Positions 44,381-54,169 of a stretch of DNA of 64,000 nucleotides are shown here, in pieces. Position numbers and translations under genes: made by a program. Origin of the DNA: Glycomyces sambucus (GTDB lineage Bacteria; Actinomycetota; Actinomycetes; Mycobacteriales; Micromonosporaceae); assembly GCF_900102815.1 (NCBI RefSeq), contig NZ_FNGF01000003.1:248001-312000 (forward strand), written 5' to 3'. Under the pieces are notes generated by a model. The model had not been told where the DNA came from, did not search any database, and worked only from the letters and a program-made list of their open reading frames with translations. Numbering within the stretch: position 1 is the first letter of the stretch; the number at the start of each line of letters is the position of its first letter.

Positions 44381-45016
44381 TTAGAAGACCTGACCGGTCT
44401 GCGACTGGAAGGAGTCGCCCTCGGGGGTGGCCTCGGTGTAGACCTGGTCCAGGAACAGGTCGCCGTCGGAGTCCTGGAGGACGGTGTCGGTGACGCCGTC
44501 CGCGTCGGAGTCCACCGCGATCTCGTCCACGAAGCCGTCGGAGTTGTAGTCCTCCGCGACGACGTCGGTGAAGCCGTCGTTGTTGGTGTCGGTGGCGACC
44601 GAGTCGACGTAGCCGTCGCCGTTGTAGTCGACCGAGACCTGGTCGGTGAGGCCGTCGCCGTCCGTGTCGGACTCGTAGGTGTCGATGAGGCCGTCGCCGT
44701 CGGTGTCCGAGGCGTAGGACTCGAGCGAGCCGTCGCCGTCGGTGTCCAGGATCAGCTCGTCGCTGATGCCGTCGCCGTCGTAGTCGGTGGCCACGCCCTC
44801 GGCGTCGCCGTCGCCGTCCGCGTCGATCAGGGTGACGCCGTCGGCCGAGATCGTGGTGTCCTCGTAGCCGTCGCCGTTCACGTCGAAGGACTCGTCCACC
44901 GAGGAGACCGCGGTCTCGTCGTAGCTGTAGTCCTCGGTGTAGGTGGTGTCTTCCTCAGCGGTGTAGTCCTCGGTGACGTCTTCCTCGACCGGGGCCGCTT
45001 CGTCGTACTCGCTCAT
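44381..45016 (-). CDS. Acidic calcium-binding-repeat protein without signal peptide
   Basis: A 211-aa, very acidic protein. From about residue 45 to 190 it is a series of about ten 12-13-residue repeats of the type D-x-D/N-x-D-G-x-x-D (DTDGDGLIDTYESDTDGDGLTD), like thrombospondin type 3 or dockerin calcium loops. There is no signal peptide or anchor. The first 45 residues are Glu/Asp/Tyr/Thr-rich. It could chelate calcium in the cytoplasm or be exported by a non-classical route. Confidence 0.8.
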   Translation of the reverse strand: MSEYDEAAPVEEDVTEDYTAEEDTTYTEDYSYDETAVSSVDESFDVNGDGYEDTTISADGVTLIDADGDGDAEGVATDYDGDGISDELILDTDGDGSLESYASDTDGDGLIDTYESDTDGDGLTDQVSVDYNGDGYVDSVATDTNNDGFTDVVAEDYNSDGFVDEIAVDSDADGVTDTVLQDSDGDLFLDQVYTEATPEGDSFQSQTGQVF

Positions 45017-45167
45017 CGTTCTTCCATCCTCAGGGTGTCGCGCCGTGCTTGATACAGAGAACTCTACGACCGCCGCCAGGGCCGTGAATCCCCAGAGTGT
45101 GCCAACCCCCTATGCTTTTCTCCGGTCCCCCTTGCACGCAGTTGTCACATAAGGTCAGGAGCGTCCA

Positions 45168-45746
45168 TTGGGCTTGTCGGACAGCTCATTCGAGGTCCCG
45201 GATCCGCCTCCGGCCCTGGTCCCGGTGCCCGCGGGCAGGGCGTTCGACCTCCACTCCTCCCGGGTCGTCACCGGCGCGCCGGGGTGCGGATGGCAGTTCG
45301 ACCTCCGCGCCGACGACCCCGTCACGCGCGACGGGATGCTCGTCGTCCCGCTCATCTCCGAGGCCGACTACTACCGCGCGATCGACGGCGACGGGGACGC
45401 CTATGCGAGCCTCGTCCCGGCCGCCGACGTGTGGGTGCAGCGCCCCGAGCCCGGCACGGGCGCACCGCGCCCCGGCTACCTCATCGAGCGGCTCTCCGAC
45501 CCCGACGCGCCGCCAGTGCGCCGGCCCTACCCGGCCTCCGACGTGCCCAACCTCATCGGCCGGCGCGTCTGGAACTGGGTCGACGGGCTGTTCCGGGACG
45601 ACTTCCGGTGCGTCTCCGAGCCGTTCGAGACCGACGGGGACTTCTGCGTGCGCGTGGTCGAGGAGCGGGCCTGGTACCGGTGGCGGCGCTCGGGGCAGAT
45701 CCCGAAGGCCCAGGACGCGTACATCCACCACCTCTGGACCCAGTAG
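45168..45746 (+). CDS. Hypothetical protein
   Basis: A 192-aa protein with a TTG start (AGGAG 7 nt upstream). It begins MGLSDSSFEVPDPPPA and has Trp/Arg-rich C-terminal sequence ERAWYRWRRSGQIPKAQD. No family recognised; cytoplasmic by appearance. Confidence 0.6.
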   Translation: MGLSDSSFEVPDPPPALVPVPAGRAFDLHSSRVVTGAPGCGWQFDLRADDPVTRDGMLVVPLISEADYYRAIDGDGDAYASLVPAADVWVQRPEPGTGAPRPGYLIERLSDPDAPPVRRPYPASDVPNLIGRRVWNWVDGLFRDDFRCVSEPFETDGDFCVRVVEERAWYRWRRSGQIPKAQDAYIHHLWTQ

Positions 45747-45772
45747 GCCGCCCCCGGGGCCGGGGGTGTCGC

Positions 45773-45825
45773 GACCGCGGGCCCCCGGTACGAGGGTGAC
45801 GCACGGGTGCGACATCGGGACCGGG
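45773..45825. repeat. Dispersed intergenic repeat, copy C
   Basis: GACCGCGGGCCCCCGGTACGA, then CGGGTGCGACATCGG; similar to copies A and B near hpt. It fills the gap before the holB stop. Confidence 0.5.
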
Positions 45826-45826
45826 C

Positions 45827-46981
45827 TCAGGCCCGCCACAGGGAGAGCATCATCGCCTCGACCGCGATGCGCGGGCGCACGTTCGCCTCGATGGCCTTGC
45901 GGCACTCCAGGATCGCGTCGATGCGGCGCAGCAGCGACTCGGCGCTGAGCCGCGAGGCGGCCGCGCGGGTCGTGTCGGCCATGTCCGGGTGGATCGGGTC
46001 CACGCGCGCCCCGAAGCCCGCCGCGAGCGCGTCGCGGTAGAACGCCGCCAGGTCCACCAGGGCCCGGTCGAGCGAGTCGCGCTGCGCGCGCGTGTCGCGG
46101 GTCTTCTGGCGCTTCTCAAGCTCCTTGAGCGCCGCCGAGGCGCCGCGCGCGGCCCGCGACGCGCCCTTGCCGGTGCCGCCCTTGCCGAGCGCGGTCTCCA
46201 GCGCCTCCCGCTCGGTCGCCGACTGGTCGGTGTACGTGCCGGACGCCTCGGCCTCGGCGGCCTCGATGAGCTCGACGGCGGCGGTGAAGCACGCGCCGAG
46301 CCCGGTGAGGCGCCTGGGGATCTGGAGGACGTCGTGCCGCTTCGCGCGGGCCTCGGCATCGGTGGCGAGCCGCCGGGCGCGGCCCACGTGGCCCTGCGCG
46401 GCGGCGGCGAACAGCTCCGCCTCGCGCCGGTCGAGGCCGTCGCGGGCGACCAGGAGGTCGGCGATCGCCCCGGGCGGCGGCTGGCGCAGGCCCATGACGC
46501 GGCAGCGGGAGCGGATCGTCACCGAGACCTCGGCGGGGTTCGTCGAGGGGGCGCACAGCAGGAACACCGTCCGCTCCGGCGGTTCCTCGACCGCTTTGAG
46601 CAGGGCGTTCGCGGCGGCTTCGGTGAGGCGGTCGGCGTCCTCGATGATGAGGACCTGCCAGCGCCCGGAGGTGGGCGCGCGGGAGGCGTCGAGGATGAGG
46701 CCGCGGACCTGGTCGACGCCGAGGGACAGGCCCTCGGGGATGACGCGGGTGACGTCGGGGTGGGTGCCGCCGAGCGCGGTGCGGCAGGCGTGGCATTCGC
46801 CGCATCCGCCGTCGGGGCACTGGAGGGCGGCGGCGAAGGCGACGGCGGCGGTGGACCTGCCGGAGCCGGGCGGGCCGGTGAACAGCCAGGCGTGGGTCAT
46901 GCCGGTGCCGCGGGCGGCGGCGCCGAGGACGCGGCGGGCCTCGTCCTGGCCGACGAGCTCGTCGAAGACGCCGGCGGTCAC
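45827..46981 (-). CDS. holB: DNA polymerase III subunit delta'
   Basis: A 384-aa AAA+ clamp-loader subunit. P-loop-like GPPGSGRST, zinc module CPDGGCGECHAC, DADRLTEAAANALLKAVEEPPE, and the C-terminal helical part. GTG start overlaps the tmk stop (GTGA), so it is coupled to tmk. The sensor SRC motif (IRSRCRVM) is present. Confidence 0.93.
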   Translation of the reverse strand: MTAGVFDELVGQDEARRVLGAAARGTGMTHAWLFTGPPGSGRSTAAVAFAAALQCPDGGCGECHACRTALGGTHPDVTRVIPEGLSLGVDQVRGLILDASRAPTSGRWQVLIIEDADRLTEAAANALLKAVEEPPERTVFLLCAPSTNPAEVSVTIRSRCRVMGLRQPPPGAIADLLVARDGLDRREAELFAAAAQGHVGRARRLATDAEARAKRHDVLQIPRRLTGLGACFTAAVELIEAAEAEASGTYTDQSATEREALETALGKGGTGKGASRAARGASAALKELEKRQKTRDTRAQRDSLDRALVDLAAFYRDALAAGFGARVDPIHPDMADTTRAAASRLSAESLLRRIDAILECRKAIEANVRPRIAVEAMMLSLWRA

Positions 46982-49125
46982 GCCCGACCGGCCTCTTCGG
47001 CGACGTTGTCCCAGCCGTACTCGGTGTCGGTGCGGGGGGCGTCCTTGTCGGTGTCGAGGCCGGGCCAGCCGGCGTCGGTGCGGGCGGTCTGGGTGCGGAT
47101 GTCGAGGCGTTCGGCGACGGCCTCGCGGACCCTGGCGGCGATCTCGTCGGGGGTGCCGCCGGCGGGGACGACGAGGTAGCGGCGGGGGTCGGCGGCGGCG
47201 AGGCCGAGGAAGGTCTCGCGGACGCGCTCGTGGTAGTCGAGGCGCTCCTGCTCCAGGCGGTCGCCGTCGCCGCCGGCCTTGGCGCGGTGGAGGCCCTGGG
47301 CGGGGTCGACGTCGAGGAGGACGGTGAGGTCGGGCTTGAGGCCGCCGGTGGCCCACTGGGAGACCCAGGCGACCTCGTCCTTGCCGAGTTCGCGGCCGGA
47401 GCCCTGGTAGGCGATGGAGGAGTCGATGTAGCGGTCGGAGACGACGACGGCGCCGCGTTCGAGGGCGGGCCGGATGACCTTCTCGACGTGCTGGGCGCGG
47501 TCGGCGGCGAACAGGAGGGCTTCGGCGCGCGGGGAGGGGGCGGTCTCGCCGCCGTCCTTGGTGGCGGGGTCCAGCAGGAGGGAGCGGATGCGCATGCCGA
47601 TGTCGGTGGCGCCGGGTTCGCGGGTGAGGACGGCCTCGTAGCCGCGGAGTTTGAGCCAGGCGGAGAGCTTCACGGACTGGGTGGACTTGCCGGCGCCTTC
47701 GCCGCCTTCGAAGACGACGAAGAAGCCGTCGCTGGCGAGCGGGAGGGCGGGCGAGAGGGGGCGGCCGCGCAGGGAGGACCAGAGGTCGGCGAGGACGGGG
47801 ACGCCGGGCTTGTCGTCCATGGAGCGGAACGCGGTGACGCCGAGCCACACGACGAGGGCGGCGGCGACGAACAGGAGGATGCGGCTCATGGAGACCTCGA
47901 CCGCGGTGAATCCGAGGTCGAGGCGCCGGGCGGCCTGCCAGCCGGCGAGGGGGGCGGAGATCGTCATGGCGAGCATGAGGATGACGCGGGCGGAGACGGC
48001 GATGAACGCGAACATGCGGCCGCGGATCTCGTCCTCGGTCTCGCGCTGGAGGAGGGTGATCCCGGCGAGGAAGGCCATGCCGGCGCCGAGGCCGATGACG
48101 ACGGAGCCGAGGATCGAGAAGACCATGTGGGGGGCGACGGCGTCGAGGGCGAGGCCGGCGCCGGCGAGGACGATGCTCATGCCGAACCAGCGGAGGCGGG
48201 AGAGTTCGCCGATGAGCTTGGGGCCGAAGGCGATGCCGGCGCCGAGGCCGAGGAAGAGGAACACGGCGAGGGTGTAGAACGCGGCGTCGCCGGCGCCGAG
48301 GGTGCCCGCGTAGACGGTGCCGACGCCGATGAGGATGCCGGCGCCGCTGAAGGCGCCGAGCATGCCGAGGATGAGGCCGCGGACGCGCTCGGAGGTGCGC
48401 AGGTAGGACCAGCCCTCGACGAGGTCGTGCCAGACGCTGGTGGTCTTGGCGGCGACCTGGCCGTAGCGGCCGGAGATCTGCGGGATGAAGAAGTAGACGG
48501 TGACGGCGAGGATCGCGAACATGGCCGCGGTGAGGTAGAGCGCGATGACCATGGGCTCGGCCCAGGAGCCGAGGTTCGCCCAGACGCCGGAGCCGCGTTC
48601 GAGGACGGCGAGGACGGCGAAGGCGAGGGGCGGGGCGATGCCGTAGGTGGTGGCGAGGCTGAGCTGGTTGGCCGCCTCGTACTTCTCGCGGGGCAGCAGG
48701 TTGGGGACCGCGGCCTCCTTCGCGGGCGACCAGATGAGGACGGCGCCCTCGATGCAGAGCTGGGCGACGGCGAGCCAGACGACGGTGAACGCGGTGTTGT
48801 TCGTGATGAGGTAGACCGTGGGGACCGAGGCGATGAGCAGGAACCGGGCGGTGTCGCACGCGGCCATGGTCTTGCGCCGGTCGAAGCGGTCGGCGAACAC
48901 CCCGGCGACGGGTCCGAGCACCAGGGACGGCAGGAGCCGCAGCACGATGGTGGCGGAGAACGCGGCGCCCTTGGCCGCGGGGTCGTCGAACAGGGACTGC
49001 GCGAATCCGGCGGTGGCGAAGATCGCGAGCCAGTCTCCGAAGGAGGCGAGGCCGAGTACGGTCCACAGCCGTCGGAACGGCTTGATCCGCAGCACCGTCT
49101 GGATGTCGGCAAGGGTGTTCGCCAT
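46978..49125 (-). CDS. tmk: Fusion of MFS-type membrane domain with thymidylate kinase
   Basis: A 715-aa protein. Residues about 1-455 are a 12-segment MFS-like transporter domain (MFS motif FADRFDRRKT near residue 80). From about 470 to 680 it is a dTMP kinase: P-loop FEGGEGAGKSTQ, REPGATDIG, DRYIDSSIAYQGSGR, and the DVDP segment. The enzyme part makes dTDP from dTMP. The fusion is known in Streptomyces-like genomes. The transporter half's cargo is unknown. holB overlaps downstream. Confidence 0.93.
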   Translation of the reverse strand: MANTLADIQTVLRIKPFRRLWTVLGLASFGDWLAIFATAGFAQSLFDDPAAKGAAFSATIVLRLLPSLVLGPVAGVFADRFDRRKTMAACDTARFLLIASVPTVYLITNNTAFTVVWLAVAQLCIEGAVLIWSPAKEAAVPNLLPREKYEAANQLSLATTYGIAPPLAFAVLAVLERGSGVWANLGSWAEPMVIALYLTAAMFAILAVTVYFFIPQISGRYGQVAAKTTSVWHDLVEGWSYLRTSERVRGLILGMLGAFSGAGILIGVGTVYAGTLGAGDAAFYTLAVFLFLGLGAGIAFGPKLIGELSRLRWFGMSIVLAGAGLALDAVAPHMVFSILGSVVIGLGAGMAFLAGITLLQRETEDEIRGRMFAFIAVSARVILMLAMTISAPLAGWQAARRLDLGFTAVEVSMSRILLFVAAALVVWLGVTAFRSMDDKPGVPVLADLWSSLRGRPLSPALPLASDGFFVVFEGGEGAGKSTQSVKLSAWLKLRGYEAVLTREPGATDIGMRIRSLLLDPATKDGGETAPSPRAEALLFAADRAQHVEKVIRPALERGAVVVSDRYIDSSIAYQGSGRELGKDEVAWVSQWATGGLKPDLTVLLDVDPAQGLHRAKAGGDGDRLEQERLDYHERVRETFLGLAAADPRRYLVVPAGGTPDEIAARVREAVAERLDIRTQTARTDAGWPGLDTDKDAPRTDTEYGWDNVAEEAGRA

Positions 49126-49243
49126 GCTGCTCCTCGAAAGTCAGAGACCGCACCGGGTCGACTACGAGACTAGTCGGCCCGATGCGGCCCTGCGTCCCGG
49201 CGCGGTCGGATAGTGGCCCGCGTCCGGGCCTGGTGTTTCGCGG

Positions 49244-49915
49244 CTACGGGAGCCGGCGGGCGAGGTAGTCGCAGACGACGCCGTTGGCCTCGGCGATCGA
49301 GGCCGAGCAGCCCTCGGGGTCGCGGCGGAAGGCCAGGCGGACCAGGGCCTGCCCGGTCTCGACGGCGACGGTGACGGTCTTGCCGAGCTCGTCGTCCCCG
49401 CCGATCCCGAAGCGCTGGGCGAGCCCGGCGAGGATCTGGTCGGCGATGACGTCGCCGCCGGTGGTGACGGCGTCGGCCCGGCCGGGGTCGATCGCGTCGG
49501 CGAGGTGGAGGACGCGGAAGCCCGGCGCCGTGCGGTACATGTGGACGTACTCGGCGATCGCGGCCTCGACCCCGGCCCGCCAGTCGGCGGGGGGTTCGGC
49601 GTCGAAGCGCGCGGTCAGGCGCTCGAAGTACAGGTCGATGTAGCGCTGCGACAGCGCCTCGGCGAGCGAGCGCTTGTCCCCGAAGAACTGGTAGACCGAG
49701 CCGATCGCGACGTCGGCGCGCTGGGCGATGGCCGTGGTCGAGAGCCGGTCGTAGCCGACCTCCTCGATGAGGTCGGCGGCGGCGTCGAGCATCCGGCGCA
49801 CGCGGGCGGCCGAGCGCTCCTGGACGGGCAGGCGGCGAAGCGAGTGCGTCTGGCCGAACTTGGACACCGGCGACATCGTGGGCTGCCTGGCGGCGGGCAC
49901 GGTTGCAGTGCTCAT
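49244..49915 (-). CDS. TetR-family transcriptional regulator
   Basis: A 223-aa protein: N-terminal helix-turn-helix at about 38-85 (LDAAADLIEEVGYDRLSTTAIAQRADVAIGSVYQFFGDK), then the helical ligand domain. Start ATG at 49915 has GGGGAGA 7 nt upstream. It is divergent from mshA and may control itself; target unknown. Confidence 0.9.
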   Translation of the reverse strand: MSTATVPAARQPTMSPVSKFGQTHSLRRLPVQERSAARVRRMLDAAADLIEEVGYDRLSTTAIAQRADVAIGSVYQFFGDKRSLAEALSQRYIDLYFERLTARFDAEPPADWRAGVEAAIAEYVHMYRTAPGFRVLHLADAIDPGRADAVTTGGDVIADQILAGLAQRFGIGGDDELGKTVTVAVETGQALVRLAFRRDPEGCSASIAEANGVVCDYLARRLP

Positions 49916-49940
49916 GGTGTTGTCTCCCCCCTGGTGATGA

Positions 49941-49966
49941 CAAGTCTCCCCATCATGGCCGACTTG
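49941..49966. promoter_or_regulatory. Inverted repeat upstream of TetR gene
   Basis: CAAGTC and GACTTG arms separated by 14 bp, 26 bp before the TetR start. It is a plausible operator for autoregulation. Confidence 0.4.
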
Positions 49967-50206
49967 CCCGGATTTGAGGCTCATTCCCGGTCGTGTCGCG
50001 AGAGAAATTCCGGCTTCCCCCGACCGAGTGTCACCATTCGGCCACGAAACGGCATGAAAACGTCATGTCGCTTCACGTCTTGCGGGAATGCGGAGTTCGT
50101 CACTCCCGCGCGTGCGGCGGTTGTGCCCGGACACCCCCAGGCGGAAGGATGGCGAGGGTTTTGCGCGTTGCTCTAGGGGATGGCAGCCGCGGGAGAGGAA
50201 AGACAC

Positions 50207-51508
50207 GTGAGTCAACGGCGCACACCGGCGTTCCGGGCCCGATGCCGCAAGCAGGCGGTCCGCCGCGTCGCGATGGTCTCGGTCCACACCTCCCCGCTCG
50301 CCCAGCCGGGGACCGGCGACGCCGGGGGCATGAACGTGTACGTCCTCAACACCGCGCGCGAACTCGCCCGCGCCGGCGTCGAGGTCGAGATCTTCACCCG
50401 CGCCACCAGCTCCGAGGAGCCCCCCACCGTCGAGGCCGCCCCCGGCGTCCTCGTCCACCACCTGCCCGCCGGGCCCTTCGAGGGCCTGTCGAAGAACGAC
50501 CTGCCGACGCAGCTGTGCGCCTTCACCGGCGGCCTCCTGCGCGCCGAGGCGCACAACCGGCCCGGCCACTACGACCTCATCCACGCCCACTACTGGCTCA
50601 GCGGCCAGGCCGCGTGGGTGGCCTCCGACCGGTGGAACGTCCCGCTCGTGCAGACCTTCCACACCCTCGCCAAGGTGAAGAACGCGCAGCTCGCCGAGGG
50701 CGACAAGCCCGAGCCGATCGGCCGCGTGTGCGGCGAGGAGCAGATCACCACCGAGGCCGACCTCCTCATCGCCAACACCGCCGCCGAGGCCGCCGAACTC
50801 CAGCACTACTACGCCGCCGACGCCCGGCGCGTCGAGGTCGTGCACCCGGGCGTGGACCTCGGGGTGTTCCGCCCCGGCGACCGCTACGCCGCCCGCGAGG
50901 CCCTCGGGCTCCCCCAGGACGCGCTCGTCGTCGCGTTCGTCGGCCGCATCCAGCCCGCCAAGGCCCCCGACGTGCTCCTGCGCGGCCTCGCGCGGCTGCG
51001 CGAGACCGACCCCGCCCTCGCCGAGCGCATCGTCCCCGTCTTCGTCGGCGGGCCCTCGAACACCGACCTGTACTGGCTCCCCAAACTCGCCGGGGAACTC
51101 GGCCTGGGCGACCGGGTGCAGTGGCGCAGCCCGCGCTCGGGCGAGGCGCTCGCCCAGGCGTACCGGGCCGCCGACGCCGTCGCCGTCCCCAGCTACAACG
51201 AGTCGTTCGGCCTCGTCGCCCTCGAAGCCCAGGCCAGCGGCACGCCCGTGCTCGCCGCGAAAGTCGGCGGGCTGACCACCGCCGTGGACGACGGCGTCTC
51301 GGGGATGCTCGTCGACTCCCACCGCGCCGACGACTGGGCCGGCGCCGTCGGGCGCCTCATGCGCGACCGCGCCCTGCGCGAACGCCTCGCCTCCGGCGCC
51401 CGCGCCCACGCCGCCCTGTTCTCGTGGCAGGCCACCGCCGAAGGGCTCGGCGCCGCCTACCGGCGCGCCGTCCTGCGCCGCTCCCAGGCGATTACGCTGA
51501 ACCGGTGA
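50207..51508 (+). CDS. mshA: D-inositol-3-phosphate glycosyltransferase MshA (mycothiol synthesis)
   Basis: A 433-aa GT-B glycosyltransferase that joins GlcNAc to inositol-3-phosphate, first step of mycothiol synthesis. [13 protein letters not shown] (N-terminal Gly-loop), [21 protein letters not shown], and the C-terminal [17 protein letters not shown] donor site. GTG at 50207 is preferred over ATG at 50180, because GAGAGG lies 8 nt before it. Followed by coupled YbjN gene and gpmA, as in other actinobacteria. Confidence 0.92.
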   Translation: MSQRRTPAFRARCRKQAVRRVAMVSVHTSPLAQPGTGDAGGMNVYVLNTARELARAGVEVEIFTRATSSEEPPTVEAAPGVLVHHLPAGPFEGLSKNDLPTQLCAFTGGLLRAEAHNRPGHYDLIHAHYWLSGQAAWVASDRWNVPLVQTFHTLAKVKNAQLAEGDKPEPIGRVCGEEQITTEADLLIANTAAEAAELQHYYAADARRVEVVHPGVDLGVFRPGDRYAAREALGLPQDALVVAFVGRIQPAKAPDVLLRGLARLRETDPALAERIVPVFVGGPSNTDLYWLPKLAGELGLGDRVQWRSPRSGEALAQAYRAADAVAVPSYNESFGLVALEAQASGTPVLAAKVGGLTTAVDDGVSGMLVDSHRADDWAGAVGRLMRDRALRERLASGARAHAALFSWQATAEGLGAAYRRAVLRRSQAITLNR

Positions 51509-51981
51509 TCGAGCGACTCGCGGCCGCCCTCGACGAGACCGGCGCCGACTACCGCCTGGACACGCCGCGCTCGGCGGTCGTGACCCTCCCCGGCCGGCGC
51601 AAGCTCGCCACCGAGTGCGGCCTCGTCATCGAGGACCACGCCCTCCGCGTCGAGGCGTTCGTCGCCCGCAGCCCCGAGGAGAACCGCGCGGCGGTCTGGG
51701 AGGAGCTGCTGCGCCGCAACGGGAAGCTGTACGCCGTCGCGTTCGCGATCGACGGCAGCGGCGACATCCACCTCGTCGGCCGCCTCCCCTTCGCCGCGAT
51801 CGACGCCGACGAGCTCGACCGGGTCCTCGGCCAGGTCCTGGAGGCCGCCGACACCGTGTTCGACACCATCCTCGAACTCGGCTTCAAGACCTCCATCCAG
51901 CAGGAGTGGCGCTGGCGCCTCGCCCGAGGCGAGTCCACCGCGAACCTCGCCGCCTTCGAGCACCTGCGCCCCGCGGACTGA
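51505..51981 (+). CDS. YbjN-domain protein
   Basis: A 158-aa protein with the YbjN alpha/beta pattern ([36 protein letters not shown]). These proteins resemble type III secretion chaperones in fold; function in actinobacteria unknown. GTG start overlaps the mshA stop (GTGA). Confidence 0.85.
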   Translation: MIERLAAALDETGADYRLDTPRSAVVTLPGRRKLATECGLVIEDHALRVEAFVARSPEENRAAVWEELLRRNGKLYAVAFAIDGSGDIHLVGRLPFAAIDADELDRVLGQVLEAADTVFDTILELGFKTSIQQEWRWRLARGESTANLAAFEHLRPAD

Positions 51982-52073
51982 TCCCACCAGGCGGAACGCC
52001 CCGGCGCGACGGCCGCCACACCTTCGCGGCGACCCGGGGGCCGGGGGCGCGCGGAGGCGGCAGGATAGGGGGC

Positions 52074-52826
52074 ATGACCTACACTCTCGTGCTGCTTCGC
52101 CACGGCGAAAGCGAATGGAACGCCAAGAACCTGTTCACCGGCTGGGTCGACGTCAAGCTCTCGGCCTCGGGCGAGGACGAGGCGCGCCGCGGCGGGCGGC
52201 TGCTCGCCGACGCGGACCTGCTCCCCGACGTCGTCCACACCTCGCTGCTGCGCCGCGCCATCAACACCTCCGAGCTGGCGCTGTCGGAGGCCGCGCGCTC
52301 CTGGATCCCGGTCAAGCGCTCCTGGCGCCTGAACGAGCGCCACTACGGCGCCCTCCAGGGCAAGGACAAGGCCGCGACGCTCGCCGAGTTCGGCGAGGAG
52401 CAGTTCATGATCTGGCGCCGCTCGTACGACGTGCCGCCGCCGGTCATCGAGCCCGGCTCCGAGTACTCCCAGGACGGCGACGCCCGCTACGCCGACCTGG
52501 CCCCCGAGGTCCGCCCCGGCACCGAGTGCCTCAAGGACGTGCTCGACCGCATGCTCCCCTACTGGTACGACGGCATCGTCCCCGACCTCAAGGCCGGCAA
52601 GACCGTGCTCGTCGCCGCCCACGGCAACTCGCTGCGCGCGCTCGTGAAGCACCTCGACGGGATCTCCGACGACGCGATCGTCAAGCTGAACATCCCCACC
52701 GGCATGCCCCTCAAGTACGAGCTGGACGAGGCGACCCTCAAGCCCGTCAAGGCCGGCGGCGAGTACCTCGACCCCGAGGCCGCCGCCGCGGCCGCCGCGG
52801 CCGTCGCCGCGCAGGGCAAGAAGTAG
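52074..52826 (+). CDS. gpmA: 2,3-bisphosphoglycerate-dependent phosphoglycerate mutase
   Basis: A 250-aa glycolytic enzyme interconverting 3- and 2-phosphoglycerate. Active RHGESEWN (H10), [13 protein letters not shown], and [10 protein letters not shown] with the second His. Ends in an Ala-rich tail. Followed by a terminator with T-run. Confidence 0.96.
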   Translation: MTYTLVLLRHGESEWNAKNLFTGWVDVKLSASGEDEARRGGRLLADADLLPDVVHTSLLRRAINTSELALSEAARSWIPVKRSWRLNERHYGALQGKDKAATLAEFGEEQFMIWRRSYDVPPPVIEPGSEYSQDGDARYADLAPEVRPGTECLKDVLDRMLPYWYDGIVPDLKAGKTVLVAAHGNSLRALVKHLDGISDDAIVKLNIPTGMPLKYELDEATLKPVKAGGEYLDPEAAAAAAAAVAAQGKK

Positions 52827-52868
52827 GCGGAGGCGACCGCGCCGGGTGAACGGCGTGTGACTTCGATG

Positions 52869-52899
52869 ACGGCCCGGTGCTCGACGCCGGGCCGTTTTC
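52869..52899 (+). terminator. Terminator of gpmA
   Basis: ACGGCCCGG/CCGGGCCGT stem (9-11 bp) followed by TTTTCT, 43 bp after the gpmA stop. Confidence 0.85.
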
Positions 52900-52915
52900 T
52901 GCTTAACCTGGGGTC

Positions 52916-54157
52916 GTGGCCCACAACGAACCGCAGCCCAAGAGCCTCGGGAGAGGCGTCGGGCGCGTCCTGACCGGTCTCGCCGCCGGTGCCGCTTTCG
53001 GCGCCGCCGCGACCGCACTCATGAGGATCAGGCACCGGGGAGCGCCCCACCCCGAGCCCCGGTCCGCCCCCGTCCCCGACACCCGCCCGTGGGAGGCCGC
53101 GGTCGGCCTGCTGCGGACCGGCGTCTGCCTGGTCGACGACCACAACCGCGTCCTGTACACCAACCGCGCGGCCCGCGACCTGGGCCTGGTCGACGACCAC
53201 GAGATCGTGTCGCTGACGCTGCGGGCGCTGCTCGCGCAGGCGCGGCGCTCGGGCCGCTACCGGGACGCCGAGATCGAGGTCCCCAAGCAGGTCATGGGCG
53301 AGCCGAGCGCGGTGAGCGTGCGCATCACGCCGCTGCCCGACGGCGTCTCGGTCGCCGAGTTCCAGGACATCTCCGAGCTGCACCGGGTCGAGCGGGTCCG
53401 CCGGGACTTCGTGGCGAACATCAGCCACGAGCTGAAGACCCCGGTCGGCGCGATGCAGATCCTGTCCGAGGCGCTCAAGGACGCCGCGGAGGACCCCGAC
53501 GCGGCCGCGCGCTTCGCCGACCGCATCCGCTCCGAGTCCAAGCGCATGAACCACCTGGTCACCGACCTTTTGGAGCTGTCGCGGCTCCAGGGCGCGGAGA
53601 AGCTGCCCGACCCCGAGCCGGTCGAGGTCGACCGGATCGTGATGGAGGCGTTCGACCAGACGCGGATAGCGGCCGAGGAGAAGGGCATCGAGCTGCGCCT
53701 GACCGGCGTCGAGGACACCGAGGTGCTCGGGAACGAGCCGCAGCTCGTCACCGCCGTGAAGAACCTCGTGGGCAACGCCATCTCCTATTCACCTGAGCAC
53801 ACGGCGGTGGAGGTGGAGACCTCGGTGACGTCCCCGAACGGGCACCTCGCGGGGGTCAAGATGGTGTGCATCGCCGTCCGCGACCAGGGGATCGGCATCC
53901 CCGCGGAGGAGCTGGACCGGATCTTCGAGCGCTTCTACCGGGTGGACGCGGCCCGGTCGCGCGCGACCGGCGGCACCGGCCTCGGCCTGGCGATCGTCAA
54001 GCATGTGGCGGTCAATCACGGGGGTAGGGTGGAAGTGTCCAGTATGCCCGATGCCGGATCAGTGTTTACCTTGATGTTGCCTGCTCGTTCCCTTCCGTCC
54101 GACGCCACGGCACCGGACTCGGATGAAATCGGAACAAGCCAGCAAGCCGCCCGCTAG
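52916..54157 (+). CDS. senX3: Two-component sensor histidine kinase SenX3
   Basis: A 413-aa kinase: one weak hydrophobic segment (about 19-36), PAS domain (about 60-155), H-box ISHELKTPVG (H171), N-box VKNLVGNAISYS, G-boxes DQGIGIP and GGTGLGLAI. With RegX3 it senses phosphate starvation in mycobacteria and Streptomyces (PhoR-PhoP). GTG start. 12 bp to regX3. Confidence 0.93.
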   Translation: MAHNEPQPKSLGRGVGRVLTGLAAGAAFGAAATALMRIRHRGAPHPEPRSAPVPDTRPWEAAVGLLRTGVCLVDDHNRVLYTNRAARDLGLVDDHEIVSLTLRALLAQARRSGRYRDAEIEVPKQVMGEPSAVSVRITPLPDGVSVAEFQDISELHRVERVRRDFVANISHELKTPVGAMQILSEALKDAAEDPDAAARFADRIRSESKRMNHLVTDLLELSRLQGAEKLPDPEPVEVDRIVMEAFDQTRIAAEEKGIELRLTGVEDTEVLGNEPQLVTAVKNLVGNAISYSPEHTAVEVETSVTSPNGHLAGVKMVCIAVRDQGIGIPAEELDRIFERFYRVDAARSRATGGTGLGLAIVKHVAVNHGGRVEVSSMPDAGSVFTLMLPARSLPSDATAPDSDEIGTSQQAAR

Positions 54158-54169
54158 AAAGGTTCACTC

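Noticed and set aside
45827..49153. Single 1108-aa open frame over holB and tmk
   Set aside because: The upstream part is a shifted frame of the MFS-tmk gene (Arg/Pro-rich); holB starts at the GTG at 46981.
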